Source of the DNA: Xenorhabdus stockiae
GTDB lineage: Bacteria; Pseudomonadota; Gammaproteobacteria; Enterobacterales; Enterobacteriaceae
NCBI RefSeq assembly: GCF_002632825.1
Contig: NZ_NJAJ01000008.1
Span: forward strand, 62,001-126,000
DNA: 64,000 nt
Direction of reading: 5' to 3'
Shown here: piece by piece, positions 1 to 8,174 of the stretch
How the letters are laid out: each line of letters opens with the position of its first letter
Numbering within the stretch: the first letter of the stretch is position 1
Program-made: the position numbers and the translations under genes
Notes under the pieces: generated by a model
What the model was told of the DNA's origin: nothing
The model's input: the letters and a program-made list of their open reading frames with translations, nothing else
The model's database searches: none

Positions 1-365
1 GTCGAACCATTTTTCAGATTAGATTCATACGATGCGGTATACACGCGCTGATTCAGGCACATATCAAACTGACTGCCGATACGGATAACAACCTGACTCC
101 GAATATATTCCAGTCCACCGATGATGGCGTACATGCCCAGCGTAATCAGCGTTAACATCAGCAAAGTCATTGTGTTACTGGACGGCAGAACTCGATCATA
201 TATCTGAAGCATATAAATGGAGGGAACCAGCATCAGTAAGTTAATAAATGCTGTAAATAAACCGATTGTCCAGAATACTTTGCTGCGTGCACGGATAATA
301 TCCGTCATTTCACCTTTTGAATGGCGTAATTTCACAGAAATCCCTTCATTATCAGAAGACTTCAT
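1..365 (-). CDS. prtB: Type I secretion ABC transporter PrtB (5' part, cut by window edge)
   Basis: N-terminal 121 residues of the inner-membrane permease/ATPase that exports RTX metalloproteases; the rest lies beyond position 1. I translated it by hand from the minus strand. Two hydrophobic segments are visible, near residues 30-53 and 66-87, and the stretch ending YMLQIYDRVLPS is typical of PrtD/LipB/HasD-type exporters. The ATPase domain is not in the window. It is third in prtA-inh-prtB, the usual serralysin operon order. ATG at 365 is the first in-frame Met, but no strong ribosome binding site precedes it. GTG at 335 is an alternative start. Symbols vary (prtB or prtD); I use the Photorhabdus/Dickeya style. 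Confidence 0.85.
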   Translation of the reverse strand, partial: MKSSDNEGISVKLRHSKGEMTDIIRARSKVFWTIGLFTAFINLLMLVPSIYMLQIYDRVLPSSNTMTLLMLTLITLGMYAIIGGLEYIRSQVVIRIGSQFDMCLNQRVYTASYESNLKNGS

Positions 366-490
366 TATCAAAAGAAAGTCGCTTATTTATGTTCTTATCT
401 TTGTCTTGTTTTCACTATCCCCAGCAAATTTCAGTTTCTCGAAAAACACTTTATTGAAAAGCACTGGGGATATTGTTTTCTTAATTTTGT

Positions 491-913
491 TTATTCTTTA
501 CTTTTTAATGTCATAACCAGCTCTCGGCCATCGACAAGATAAGCGACCCACTCTTCAGAACCCTGACTAAAAAAAGCTAGACCATAACCCGTTGCATCCG
601 TCAGAGTGATACCATCAGGTGCCGCACGCCAGCCTGCTACCGGGTTTCCTATCATTTTTGTCAGACAGTCGTCACTTTTCAGTGCCCAAATAGAACCTTC
701 CGGTAAACGCACATCAGTCAGTTCGATACTGCATACCTGATGTTTATCCGTAACCTGCCAGATGCCTGTCAGTTCAGTCGGTTCAGGGAGATTCAAACTA
801 CTTGCCATACATCCTCCAATGAAAAATAAAGATACCGTTATCGATAGAGTGAAAAACTTCAATGAATTAGACAGCCTATTGATATTGAAGGAAACCAGAT
901 GTTGTTGTATCAC
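491..913 (-). CDS. inh: Serralysin inhibitor Inh (MEROPS I38 family)
   Basis: 140 residues. A hydrophobic N-terminus (about residues 18-34) ends FFIGGC, which could be a lipobox with Cys35 or an ordinary signal peptide. The mature part begins SSLNLPEP; in this family the N-terminal tail enters the protease active-site cleft. The barrel carries Cys61 and Cys83, spaced as in the conserved disulfide pair. Role by family: periplasmic protection against prematurely active metalloprotease. It lies 51 bases after prtA on the same strand and before prtB. The start is a GTG preceded by an AGGGTGAG-like site; a later start would cut the signal sequence. Confidence 0.85.
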   Translation of the reverse strand: MIQQHLVSFNINRLSNSLKFFTLSITVSLFFIGGCMASSLNLPEPTELTGIWQVTDKHQVCSIELTDVRLPEGSIWALKSDDCLTKMIGNPVAGWRAAPDGITLTDATGYGLAFFSQGSEEWVAYLVDGRELVMTLKSKE

Positions 914-929
914 AGCTCACCCTATAAAT

Positions 930-957
930 GGCTGCTGCCTCAAAAGAGACAGCAGCC
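930..957 (-). terminator. Hairpin between prtA and inh (attenuator-like)
   Basis: Inverted arms 930-937 (GGCTGCTG) and 950-957 (CAGCAGCC) sit in the 51-base prtA-inh gap. The stem is strong but is followed on the minus strand only by a short AT stretch, not a clear U-run. It may attenuate read-through or protect the prtA mRNA 3' end, so that more protease than inhibitor is made. That role is inferred. Confidence 0.5.
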
Positions 958-964
958 TATCCGA

Positions 965-2404
965 TTAAACGATGAAATCCATTTCAGGCGATGGCTGACC
1001 AATAATTTTCACCAGAAAATCATTTCCAGCTAATTCTCCTCCGAGACTGATAGACATATCTGTTACATCCGTTAACTCGTTATAATTCAGTAAGACTTCA
1101 CCTGCTTTACCTGAGAATGAGTTAACAAACTTGAGATCGCCTTTGCTTCCGAAGTTAAATTGCGACAGGTCGATTTTGTCTTCACCTGAGACAAAATCGT
1201 GGATCCAGTCCGGGTTACTTTTCAGTGACTCTTTGCCATCCAGATAGACAAAAGTATCCTTGCCTGAACCGCCCCAAAGATGATCAGCGCCCAGACCGCC
1301 ATAAATGACATCATTGCCTGCACCACCTTTCAGGATATTATCTGCGCTGTTGCCGACGATGATGTCGTCACCACTGCCACCAATCGCATTCTCAATCACC
1401 ACGCCGCGTGCAATCGAAACATTACCTTTCAGGCCGCCCACATCAGAGAATGCGCCTTCATTCAGATTAATACGCTGATTCTGGGTAAAACCGGAGAAAT
1501 CAAATGTATCTTCCCCGCCCGCATCCCAAACACTGAACAGCAGTTCGCTGTCAGCATCTGTTGCTGTCATAAAATCGCGGTCGGTATTGGAGTTGAAGCC
1601 ATATACGGTATCACCTTTACGGGTTTCCATATTGGCACCGTACAGAGCCTGAATAGCAGTAATATCATTCAATAATGGCGCTGATGAGTAATTCCCCTGA
1701 AAATCCTGACCTGTGAATTTCTCACTGAAATAACTCATTACGGTATAAGCACGGCTATCTTCGAAATATTGGCCGACATTAGGATAAGTTGGTCTTACTG
1801 CGTCAGAGGCATCATAATCAGCAGGATGTTCCAGACCCAGAGTATGCCCGATTTCATGAACAAACGTCTGTCGTCCGTAGCCATTTACACCGATATCATT
1901 CGTTTTGAAAGTATGGTTTTGCGCGTTGTACCAAGAATACGTTGTATTTTGTCCTCTTGGTAAAGTGGCAAAGGCATAATCGCCATTCGTACTATAATCA
2001 AAGAAACCAAAAGTGATATTAGCATCGGAAAGTTTGCTGACTTCCGTAAATTTTATATTGGCAACATCAGACCAAGATTGTAATGAAAGTCTGGCGGCTT
2101 CTTTTTGTTCCGAATTAAAAGCCCGGAAGTCTGAAATATCAAACCTAGGCATAATAGAAGGTGCTGTTTTTAAAAAATGATAGGTTAATTCTAATGTGCC
2201 GGAAGAGCCGACTTTATTATTCCCCCAATGGAAGTTGGTCCGCAAAAGCTCATCTGGGGCCTTATCCCCTAAAGGCTTATGAATAACGCGGATATTTAGA
2301 TCAGAGTTTGGAACGTAGGCTGATAATAGTGATGTCACATCCTGTACAGAGTGAGAGTTAGAGTCGGATAACCCCGTATAGGTATATTTTTTCTTTGAGG
2401 TCAT
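965..2404 (-). CDS. prtA: Secreted serralysin-type RTX zinc metalloprotease PrtA
   Basis: 479 residues, the normal size for alkaline proteases of this family (M10B). The zinc motif HEIGHTLGLEH begins at residue 183 and the Met-turn (VMSY) is near residue 222. Glycine-rich nonapeptide calcium repeats (GGSGDDIIVG, GGAGNDVIYGG and similar) run from about 345 to 385. The C-terminus DFIV is an acidic residue plus hydrophobics, as in type I secretion signals. There is no N-terminal signal peptide, as expected for export by the PrtBCD-type machine. An upstream ATG at 2431 is in frame, but the one at 2404 has an AGGAG six bases upstream and is preferred. In related insect pathogens this enzyme degrades host proteins and peptides. 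Confidence 0.93.
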   Translation of the reverse strand: MTSKKKYTYTGLSDSNSHSVQDVTSLLSAYVPNSDLNIRVIHKPLGDKAPDELLRTNFHWGNNKVGSSGTLELTYHFLKTAPSIMPRFDISDFRAFNSEQKEAARLSLQSWSDVANIKFTEVSKLSDANITFGFFDYSTNGDYAFATLPRGQNTTYSWYNAQNHTFKTNDIGVNGYGRQTFVHEIGHTLGLEHPADYDASDAVRPTYPNVGQYFEDSRAYTVMSYFSEKFTGQDFQGNYSSAPLLNDITAIQALYGANMETRKGDTVYGFNSNTDRDFMTATDADSELLFSVWDAGGEDTFDFSGFTQNQRINLNEGAFSDVGGLKGNVSIARGVVIENAIGGSGDDIIVGNSADNILKGGAGNDVIYGGLGADHLWGGSGKDTFVYLDGKESLKSNPDWIHDFVSGEDKIDLSQFNFGSKGDLKFVNSFSGKAGEVLLNYNELTDVTDMSISLGGELAGNDFLVKIIGQPSPEMDFIV

Positions 2405-2756
2405 ATAAATCTCCTGTAAAAAAAGACTCATAGTTTATGCCCCGCAATTTCTATAATAGCGGGTATATAAGTTTATTATTCTTCCTAAGCAAGTTATTAG
2501 AAGCAAAACTCTTGGATAAAATAACGTCAGTTTCTGGCTGTGTAAAAATGATTGATACATCATTTTAAGTTATACATTAAACATATTTAATTTCCATGTC
2601 TAATTATTAATTTGAAAATAAACGATTGCGTTAACAAAAAAGAATCTTTCTTTATTTATTAAAAAATACATCTTTGTATATATGAAATTAATTCAAATAA
2701 AGAGTTAACTTAGGTGAAAATTTCTTGTGATTTTAAATTTAGAAAAAAGAAAGATA
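2405..2756. promoter_or_regulatory. AT-rich prtA upstream region with a 22-bp palindrome
   Basis: A gene-free AT-rich stretch upstream of prtA. It contains an inverted repeat with arms 2545-2552 and 2559-2566 (AAAATGAT / ATCATTTT, 6-base loop), a possible operator. No clean sigma70 promoter could be fixed by eye and no credible ORF is seen. Confidence 0.35.
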
Positions 2757-2802
2757 AAAAATGCCCCGGTTATGTAAAAAATCAAATAACCGGGGCATTT
2801 TC
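2757..2802 (-). terminator. Rho-independent terminator after rlmM
   Basis: A perfect 13-bp stem, arms 2761-2773 and 2786-2798, GC-rich core CCCCGG/CCGGGG, loop of 12. An A-run lies on one side and TTTT on the other, so it can work in both directions. It sits 48 bases beyond the rlmM stop codon. Confidence 0.88.
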
Positions 2803-2845
2803 AGATTGTTTAAGAGGTAACTACCGGAAAATAGGAGGCGTTCAA

Positions 2846-3943
2846 TTAAAAATCACGATACATTGCATAAGCAGACCAAATGCGACGAACGTGTACGGTG
2901 ATTTCTTCACGATCATGATATAAGTGTTTTGCCTGAATCTGGGCATTAACCCCACTTTCTTTCAATTGAATCTCAATTTTTTCCAATATATGAGCCACTT
3001 CTTCATAACGTTTTTTCATCGGCAATTTAAGGTTGAAAATTGCTTCACGGCACCAGCTTTTAGCCAGCCAGTCAGTCATAAGCTGGGCAACTTTCGCCGG
3101 TTTTTCCACCATATCGCAGACTAACCAATAAATATTTTTTACCGATGGTTCAAACTTGAAACCATCAACACGATGGTGTTTAACCTGACCGGTATCCATC
3201 AGGCTCTCAGCCATTGGCCCGTTATCTACGGCATGAACGATCATGCTGCGTTTCACTAGCTGGTAAGTCCAGCCTCCCGGACAGGCTCCCAGATCCACAG
3301 CATACAAACCACTATCAAGACGCTCTTCCCATTCGTCATAAGGGATAAACATATGGAAAGCTTCTTCCAATTTCAGCGTCGAACGGCTTGGTGCATCTGA
3401 CGGGAATTTCAGACGCGGGATACCCATGTAAAAACGCGAGTTATTATTACTGTAAGAATACCCTACATAACAACATCCTGGGGCAATGAAAAAGACATGA
3501 ATGACCGGACGACCGGGATTTTCTTTTGCCAGCAGGAGCTTTTCTTGTCTCATCGCATTACGCAAAGGAACTGTAAATTTACGGCAGAATTTCATCAATT
3601 CCTTACTTTCATTGGTATCCGGTACTTCTACGCGCAATTCACCTGCACGTTCAATAACACCGCTCAGCATGCCAATGATAGGCGTGATACGATCTTCCTG
3701 AGGTAAATCTTTCAGCAATTCACCCACAACCAGCATCTGGCGGGCAAAAATGAACTCACGGAATGGGATTTCACGGATCAGGCGATCGGCATCATCATGC
3801 TGATAACACTCGAACAGCACATAACCGCTGTTTTCTTTCACGCGGGCAAAACCGTAGATTTCTTTCTGCCCGGCTTTATGCGTAATTTCTGCCGCGCACT
3901 CTTTTTCAAACCCGGGGCGGCAATATAAAGCAACTTTATTCAT
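2846..3943 (-). CDS. rlmM: 23S rRNA 2'-O-ribose methyltransferase RlmM
   Basis: 365 residues, matching E. coli RlmM (YgdE), which methylates C2498 of 23S rRNA before 50S assembly is complete. An N-terminal THUMP-like region is followed by a Rossmann methyltransferase domain with the SAM-binding motif [10 protein letters not shown] at about residues 218-227 and a downstream Lys-containing motif ([12 protein letters not shown]). It overlaps the end of the upstream ygdD gene by 8 bases, so the two are probably co-transcribed with gcvA upstream, as in other enterobacteria. Confidence 0.95.
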   Translation of the reverse strand: MNKVALYCRPGFEKECAAEITHKAGQKEIYGFARVKENSGYVLFECYQHDDADRLIREIPFREFIFARQMLVVGELLKDLPQEDRITPIIGMLSGVIERAGELRVEVPDTNESKELMKFCRKFTVPLRNAMRQEKLLLAKENPGRPVIHVFFIAPGCCYVGYSYSNNNSRFYMGIPRLKFPSDAPSRSTLKLEEAFHMFIPYDEWEERLDSGLYAVDLGACPGGWTYQLVKRSMIVHAVDNGPMAESLMDTGQVKHHRVDGFKFEPSVKNIYWLVCDMVEKPAKVAQLMTDWLAKSWCREAIFNLKLPMKKRYEEVAHILEKIEIQLKESGVNAQIQAKHLYHDREEITVHVRRIWSAYAMYRDF

Positions 3944-4331
3944 GGCTAAGCGCCGATTTCCTTAGACGCAGAGCGCCAATTAATACACATAACCAACCGA
4001 TGAGAAAACTGAACCCACCAATTGGTGTCAGATAAACCAAAAATTTTAGCGGTAAAAAGGCCAGACAATAAAGACTGCCACTAAACAGGATGATCCCGGC
4101 TACAAAAAATATTCCTGCCCGGCTAAATAACATCACGGGTTGCCTTATCAGTACAGCCGCCAGCGCCATCAATGCCAATGTATGTAACCCCTGATATTGC
4201 AGGCCGGTATGAATCCACTCTATTTGCTTCGGTGTCAGCACCGATGCCAGAAGATGAGCTCCCATCGCTCCAAAGGCCACGTAGAAGAAGCCACTTATTC
4301 CGGAAAAAACAAGCATTGCACGGCTATTCAT
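3936..4331 (-). CDS. ygdD: DUF423 inner-membrane protein YgdD
   Basis: 131 residues with four predicted transmembrane helices; strong resemblance to E. coli YgdD (DUF423), whose function is unknown. The frame stays open 30 codons upstream, but ATG at 4331 is preceded by AGGAG at good spacing and matches the family N-terminus ([15 protein letters not shown]). It sits between gcvA and rlmM, a conserved enterobacterial arrangement, and overlaps rlmM by 8 bases. Confidence 0.88.
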   Translation of the reverse strand: MNSRAMLVFSGISGFFYVAFGAMGAHLLASVLTPKQIEWIHTGLQYQGLHTLALMALAAVLIRQPVMLFSRAGIFFVAGIILFSGSLYCLAFLPLKFLVYLTPIGGFSFLIGWLCVLIGALRLRKSALSHE

Positions 4332-4360
4332 TGCGCTGCTCCTGCTCTCATTCGTTAATG

Positions 4361-5281
4361 TCATTCGCTTGTAATAAAGCCAAGTCTTTCCTGTTCGCTC
4401 GCAGCTTGTGTAAGTACCCATTTACGAAAAGCTGCAATCTTGCCCAATTCTGCCTGATTATCCTGACAAACCAAATAAAATGCATTCTTGCTGACCAGAA
4501 CATCATTAAACGGGCACACCAGACGCCCTGCATCAATTTCATTTTGCGCCATCACATTATTGGCAAGCGCTACGCCCTGCCCATGTACCGCAGCCTGAAT
4601 CACCATAGCACTATGGCTGAATATCGGCCCCTGCTGGACATTGATCAACTGCTGCATATCAAGCTGGCGAACGTAGGCCTGCCAGTCGCGGCGGGAAGAA
4701 TCATGCAACAAAGTATGATTAACAAGATCTGCCGGTGTTTTCAGCGGTCGCTCACCCATTAATAAAGAAGGTGAACAAACAGGCAGTAAGTATTCAGGAT
4801 AGAGCTTGTCTGTCCGCAACCCCGGCCAGTTTCCCCGCCCATAGAAAATAGCGACATCAACATCATCTGCCAGTTTATCTTCTTCCCGATCCACGGCCTG
4901 AATCCGCACATCAATCCCCGGAAAGCTCTGATTAAAACCAGAAAGCCGTGGCACCAGCCACTGAATAGCAAAACTGGGAGAAAGGCTGACCGTGAGTGCA
5001 CCTTTGGCACTACGGGCCTGAAGTTTCCGGGTCGCTTCATTAATGGCGGTGAATATTTCTTTAATATCCAGATAATAACTTTGCCCCTCTTCCGTCAGCA
5101 ACAAAGAGCGGTTGCGACGACGAAAAAGTTTCAGCCCCAGAAAATCCTCCAGACTTTTCATCTGATGACTGACAGCAGCCTGAGTAACAAATAATTCTTC
5201 TGCCGCTTTAGTAAAACTTAAATGACGTGCAGCAGCATCAAAAACTCGTAACGCATTGAGTGGTGGTAAACGTTTGGACAT
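4361..5281 (-). CDS. gcvA: LysR-type transcriptional regulator GcvA
   Basis: 306 residues. An N-terminal winged HTH (about residues 20-60, LSFTKAAEELFVTQAAVSHQ) is followed by a LysR substrate-binding domain. E. coli GcvA (305 aa) activates the glycine-cleavage operon and the divergent sRNA gene gcvB, and represses itself. The divergent GcvB gene is present here too (5405-5634), which strongly supports orthology. The ygdD start lies 29 bases downstream. Confidence 0.95.
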   Translation of the reverse strand: MSKRLPPLNALRVFDAAARHLSFTKAAEELFVTQAAVSHQMKSLEDFLGLKLFRRRNRSLLLTEEGQSYYLDIKEIFTAINEATRKLQARSAKGALTVSLSPSFAIQWLVPRLSGFNQSFPGIDVRIQAVDREEDKLADDVDVAIFYGRGNWPGLRTDKLYPEYLLPVCSPSLLMGERPLKTPADLVNHTLLHDSSRRDWQAYVRQLDMQQLINVQQGPIFSHSAMVIQAAVHGQGVALANNVMAQNEIDAGRLVCPFNDVLVSKNAFYLVCQDNQAELGKIAAFRKWVLTQAASEQERLGFITSE

Positions 5282-5369
5282 GTTGGTTTCTTATATAGTG
5301 GTTACGATACCGGTAACTCTTTTCTCTCAGGTATTAGTTTTTGTAATCCGAAGCATTATAATTTGTCCA

Positions 5370-5398
5370 TTGATGATATACCAGCAAATCCCTATAGT
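5370..5398 (+). promoter_or_regulatory. gcvB promoter
   Basis: TTGATG (5370-5375), a 17-base spacer and TATAGT (5393-5398), with the predicted RNA start 7 bases later at 5405. It lies in the gcvA-gcvB divergent region where GcvA is expected to bind. Confidence 0.8.
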
Positions 5399-5404
5399 GT
5401 GCGC

Positions 5405-5634
5405 ACTTCCTAAGCCGGAACGAAAAGTAGCTCTGTCGCGGGCAAATTTGGAGTGATACAAATTTGCAGCAATACATAGGTACTTTTGGCTTTGTGGTTG
5501 TGATGTTGTGTTTGCAAGTTGTCTGGGAAACCAGACTTTGTAGTGTATGCTACAGTTTATTTTTCACTTCCTGTACATTTACCCTGTCTGTCCATAGTGA
5601 TTTTTTTATGCACCGCAATTGCGGTGCTTTTTTT
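5405..5634 (+). ncRNA. gcvB: Hfq-dependent small RNA GcvB
   Basis: Recognised from several conserved blocks: the 5' start ACTTCCTAAGCCGGAACG; the G/U-rich seed region R1 around 5490-5520, which base-pairs with many amino-acid transporter mRNAs; a 3' block at about 5565-5600 nearly identical to E. coli; and a final terminator (GCACCGCAATTGCGGTGC plus U-run, 5610-5634). About 230 nt, somewhat longer than the roughly 205 nt of E. coli, with extra sequence between the 5' stem and R1. Divergent from gcvA, as in E. coli. Family role: represses dppA, oppA and other peptide and amino-acid uptake genes. Confidence 0.95.
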
Positions 5635-5709
5635 CGCTGCTTTGCTGTAAAATCCCTCCAACCTGATTAAAGAAAATTAATTCTTTTACGACTCTAATTA
5701 ACATCATTT

Positions 5710-6945
5710 ATGAAATCCTTTGATTCAGAAAAATTTCGCTGCCAGTTTCCTGCCCTACAGCCATCCTCTGAGTTTCCAGAACCGGCAGTATTTCTGGACA
5801 GTGCAGCAACTTCCCTCAAGCCCGCGTGTATGGTTGAGGCAACTCAATGCTACTACCAGAATCACAGTGCGACAGTTCACCGCAGCCAACACGCAACGGC
5901 ACAAGCAATGACAGAGCGCTACGAACAGGCACGTTCTTTAGTAGCTGAATTGATCAGCGCCCCACAACCGGAAGATATTATCTGGACAAAAGGCACCAGC
6001 GAAGCCATTAATCTGGTTGCACAAGGGTACTTTCGTTCCCGCTTATCAGCGGGTGATGAAATTATCGTCAGTGAGCAGGAACATCATTCCAACCTGCTGC
6101 CGTGGCTGATTCTGGCAGAACAGACCGGCGCTAAAGTTGTAAAATGGCCGATTGGCACAAATAAACAAAAACGATACCAACCAGAAATTGATACGCTGGC
6201 AACACTGCTCAATGAAAAAAGCCGGCTGGTTGCGATTAGCCAGATGTCAAATGTCACCGGGGCTGCGGTCGATTTGGAACAGGTCACCTCCCTCGCTCAT
6301 CAATATAACTGTCTGGTACTGGTTGATGGCGCTCAGGGAATTGTGCATTCACCTGTTGATGTACAGCGTTCAGATATCGATTTTTATGCTTTTTCCGCTC
6401 ATAAACTCTATGGCCCGAATGGATTGGGGGCACTGTATGGCAAAGGAACATTACTGAATGCAATGTCCCCATGGCAGGGTGGCGGAAAAATGCTGACTCA
6501 AGTTTCTTTCGACGGCTTCACTCCAGAAGCCGTTCCTTATCGTTTTGAAGCAGGCACACCGAACGTGGCTGGTGTTATTGGTTTCGCGGCTACTCTCGAC
6601 TGGTTAAAAACTGTCGATATTCCACTTGCCGAATCCTATGCCGTTGCCCTGACTGATTATGCAGAGCAACAACTGAGTGCGATACCGAGCTTTACCAGCT
6701 ATCGCTCAACGGGTTCCAGTCTGCTGGCTTTCAATATTGCCGATATACATCATAGCGATCTGGCCATGCTTATTGCTGAACAGAATATTTCCCTGCGCTC
6801 AGGGCAACACTGTGCTCAGCCTCTGCTTGATGCATTAGGGATAGACGGATGCCTACGGGCTTCATTTATGCCTTATAACAATAGGTCAGATGCAGATAAA
6901 TTAGTCAGTGCGGTCAAATTCGCCCTGTCACTGCTTGAGGATTAA
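5710..6945 (+). CDS. csdA: Cysteine desulfurase CsdA
   Basis: 411 residues, a class V aminotransferase fold of the SufS/CsdA type. The PLP lysine is Lys232 in FSAHKLYGP and the persulfide-carrying cysteine is Cys368 in RSGQHCAQP. It removes sulfur from L-cysteine to give alanine and enzyme-bound persulfide. It is followed after 7 bases by csdE, its sulfur acceptor, and tcdA (csdL) lies nearby, reproducing the E. coli csdA-csdE-tcdA neighbourhood. SufS is the close paralogue, but the csdE neighbour favours CsdA. Confidence 0.95.
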   Translation: MKSFDSEKFRCQFPALQPSSEFPEPAVFLDSAATSLKPACMVEATQCYYQNHSATVHRSQHATAQAMTERYEQARSLVAELISAPQPEDIIWTKGTSEAINLVAQGYFRSRLSAGDEIIVSEQEHHSNLLPWLILAEQTGAKVVKWPIGTNKQKRYQPEIDTLATLLNEKSRLVAISQMSNVTGAAVDLEQVTSLAHQYNCLVLVDGAQGIVHSPVDVQRSDIDFYAFSAHKLYGPNGLGALYGKGTLLNAMSPWQGGGKMLTQVSFDGFTPEAVPYRFEAGTPNVAGVIGFAATLDWLKTVDIPLAESYAVALTDYAEQQLSAIPSFTSYRSTGSSLLAFNIADIHHSDLAMLIAEQNISLRSGQHCAQPLLDALGIDGCLRASFMPYNNRSDADKLVSAVKFALSLLED

Positions 6946-6952
6946 ATAACTG

Positions 6953-7435
6953 ATGACATCACTTTCAACCCGAATACCGTCAACATCTATTGTTGCTCCG
7001 CATCCATTCGGAACCGAAATTACAGAGCAGCAGTTGATGGAAACATTTGAGCAATGCCGATTGTGGGAAGATCGCTACCGGCAGCTTATCGGGCTTGCCA
7101 AAAAACTACCGGCTCTGCCCGATGAGCTGAAACAACAACAAATTGAAATCAAAGGCTGTGAAAACAGGGTTTGGTTAGGGCACCAACTACTTGCTGAGAA
7201 CCGCCTGCATTTTTACGGTGATAGTGAAGGCCGTATTGTAAAAGGCTTGCTGGCTTTTATCCTGACCATAGTGGAAGGAAAAACACCGGAACAGGTCTTG
7301 CAGACACCATTAATCGAACTATTTCAGCAAGCAGGCCTTAAACAACAACTCAGTGGCTCACGAGTTAATGGTGTCAAATCCCTGATTAACGCTATACAGG
7401 AAATCGCCCGTACTTATCAAAGTGGTACTTTATAG
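6953..7435 (+). CDS. csdE: Cysteine desulfuration protein CsdE
   Basis: 160 residues of the SufE/CsdE family. The acceptor cysteine is Cys69 in IEIKGCENRVWLG. It takes the persulfide sulfur from CsdA, stimulates its activity and hands sulfur on within the CSD system. It begins 7 bases after csdA and is probably translated from the same mRNA. A weak hairpin (arms 7446-7451 and 7465-7470) follows and could end the transcript. Confidence 0.93.
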   Translation: MTSLSTRIPSTSIVAPHPFGTEITEQQLMETFEQCRLWEDRYRQLIGLAKKLPALPDELKQQQIEIKGCENRVWLGHQLLAENRLHFYGDSEGRIVKGLLAFILTIVEGKTPEQVLQTPLIELFQQAGLKQQLSGSRVNGVKSLINAIQEIARTYQSGTL

Positions 7436-7498
7436 TATATTTCGCTGCTGGATCTGATGTTTTACCAGCATTTCCTATAATTGATTACTGAAAAAGTG

Positions 7499-7552
7499 TT
7501 GCGTCAGATGATACAGGGATATACAGTGCTCCTTGTAGCGCAACAGGGAGCA
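7499..7552 (+). promoter_or_regulatory. Probable higBA promoter and operator palindrome
   Basis: TTGCGT (7499-7504), a 17-base spacer and TACAGT (7522-7527). Overlapping the -10 end and start site is a palindrome with arms 7527-7536 and 7543-7552 (TGCTCCTTGT / ACAGGGAGCA, one mismatch). The location suits autorepression by the HigA antitoxin; binding is inferred. Confidence 0.5.
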
Positions 7553-7559
7553 TTGAGGT

Positions 7560-7838
7560 ATGATCAAAAGCTTCAAACATAAGGGATTGCGTTTATTTTT
7601 TGAAACGGGAAAGACATCTGGCATTAACTCCCAACATGCCAAAAAACTCAGGCAGAGACTTGCGGTGATTAATGATGCAGAAGTTATCGGGGATATTAAT
7701 TTACCCGGATACAGACTACACCCACTAACTGGTGATAGAGAAGGTCAATGGTCGGTTACTGTGTCAGGGAATTTGCGTGTGACATTCGAGTTTATTGATG
7801 GTGACGCATATATTGTTAACTATGAGGATTATCACTAA
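7560..7838 (+). CDS. higB: HigB-like toxin of the RelE/ParE superfamily
   Basis: 92 residues, with the small basic HigB pattern: N-terminal SFKHKGLRLFFETG, central LHPLTGDREGQWSVTVSGNLRVTF and C-terminal NYEDYH. Family role: ribosome-dependent mRNA cleavage. GAGG precedes the ATG. Its stop codon overlaps the start of higA by one base. The toxin-first order is the hallmark of higBA. It sits between csdE and tcdA, genes that are close neighbours in E. coli, so it is an insertion there. Confidence 0.88.
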   Translation: MIKSFKHKGLRLFFETGKTSGINSQHAKKLRQRLAVINDAEVIGDINLPGYRLHPLTGDREGQWSVTVSGNLRVTFEFIDGDAYIVNYEDYH

Positions 7839-8131
7839 TGAAGATGTTTAACCCCCCTCATCCCGGTGAAGTTATTGCCGATGCTTTAGAAGAGTTAGGT
7901 TTAGGTATTCGTGACCTTGCTAGAGCATTAAATGTTGCACCTTCTACAGCCCAGCGGCTCGTAACATGTAAAGCATCTGTGACACCAGAGATGGCCGTTA
8001 AATTATCTAAAGTTCTCGGTAGTAGCCCCCGGCTGTGGTTGAAATTACAAGAAACTTATAGCCTTGATAAGGCAGAAAAGACCGTCGATGTTTCAAAATT
8101 AACACCGTTATTTACCCCAGTTAATTATTAG
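7838..8131 (+). CDS. higA: HigA-like XRE-family antitoxin
   Basis: 97 residues. It opens with the HigA signature NPPHPGEVI and contains an XRE helix-turn-helix at about residues 23-60 (LGIRDLARALNVAPSTAQRLV). Expected to neutralise HigB and repress the operon through the palindrome upstream. Coupled to higB by a one-base overlap. Confidence 0.9.
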   Translation: MKMFNPPHPGEVIADALEELGLGIRDLARALNVAPSTAQRLVTCKASVTPEMAVKLSKVLGSSPRLWLKLQETYSLDKAEKTVDVSKLTPLFTPVNY

Positions 8132-8144
8132 TAGATTCATTATT

Positions 8145-8168
8145 CACCCCGCCTAGAAATGCGGGGTG
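8145..8168. terminator. GC-rich hairpin between convergent higA and tcdA
   Basis: Arms 8145-8152 (CACCCCGC) and 8161-8168 (GCGGGGTG) with an 8-base loop lie in the short gap between convergent genes. There is no clear U-run on either strand, so this is only a terminator candidate. Confidence 0.4.
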
Positions 8169-8174
8169 ACATTG

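Noticed and set aside
417-471. Inverted repeat ATCCCCAG/CTGGGGAT between inh and prtB
   Set aside because: A 39-base loop makes a stable hairpin doubtful; inh and prtB are expected to be co-transcribed.
1280-1675. 131-codon open frame antisense to prtA
   Set aside because: Shadow of the glycine/aspartate-rich RTX codons; no family resemblance.
4172-4762. 196-codon plus-strand frame over ygdD and gcvA
   Set aside because: Antisense shadow of two well-supported genes.
5464-5670. 68-codon open frame
   Set aside because: Lies inside the GcvB RNA and its terminator.
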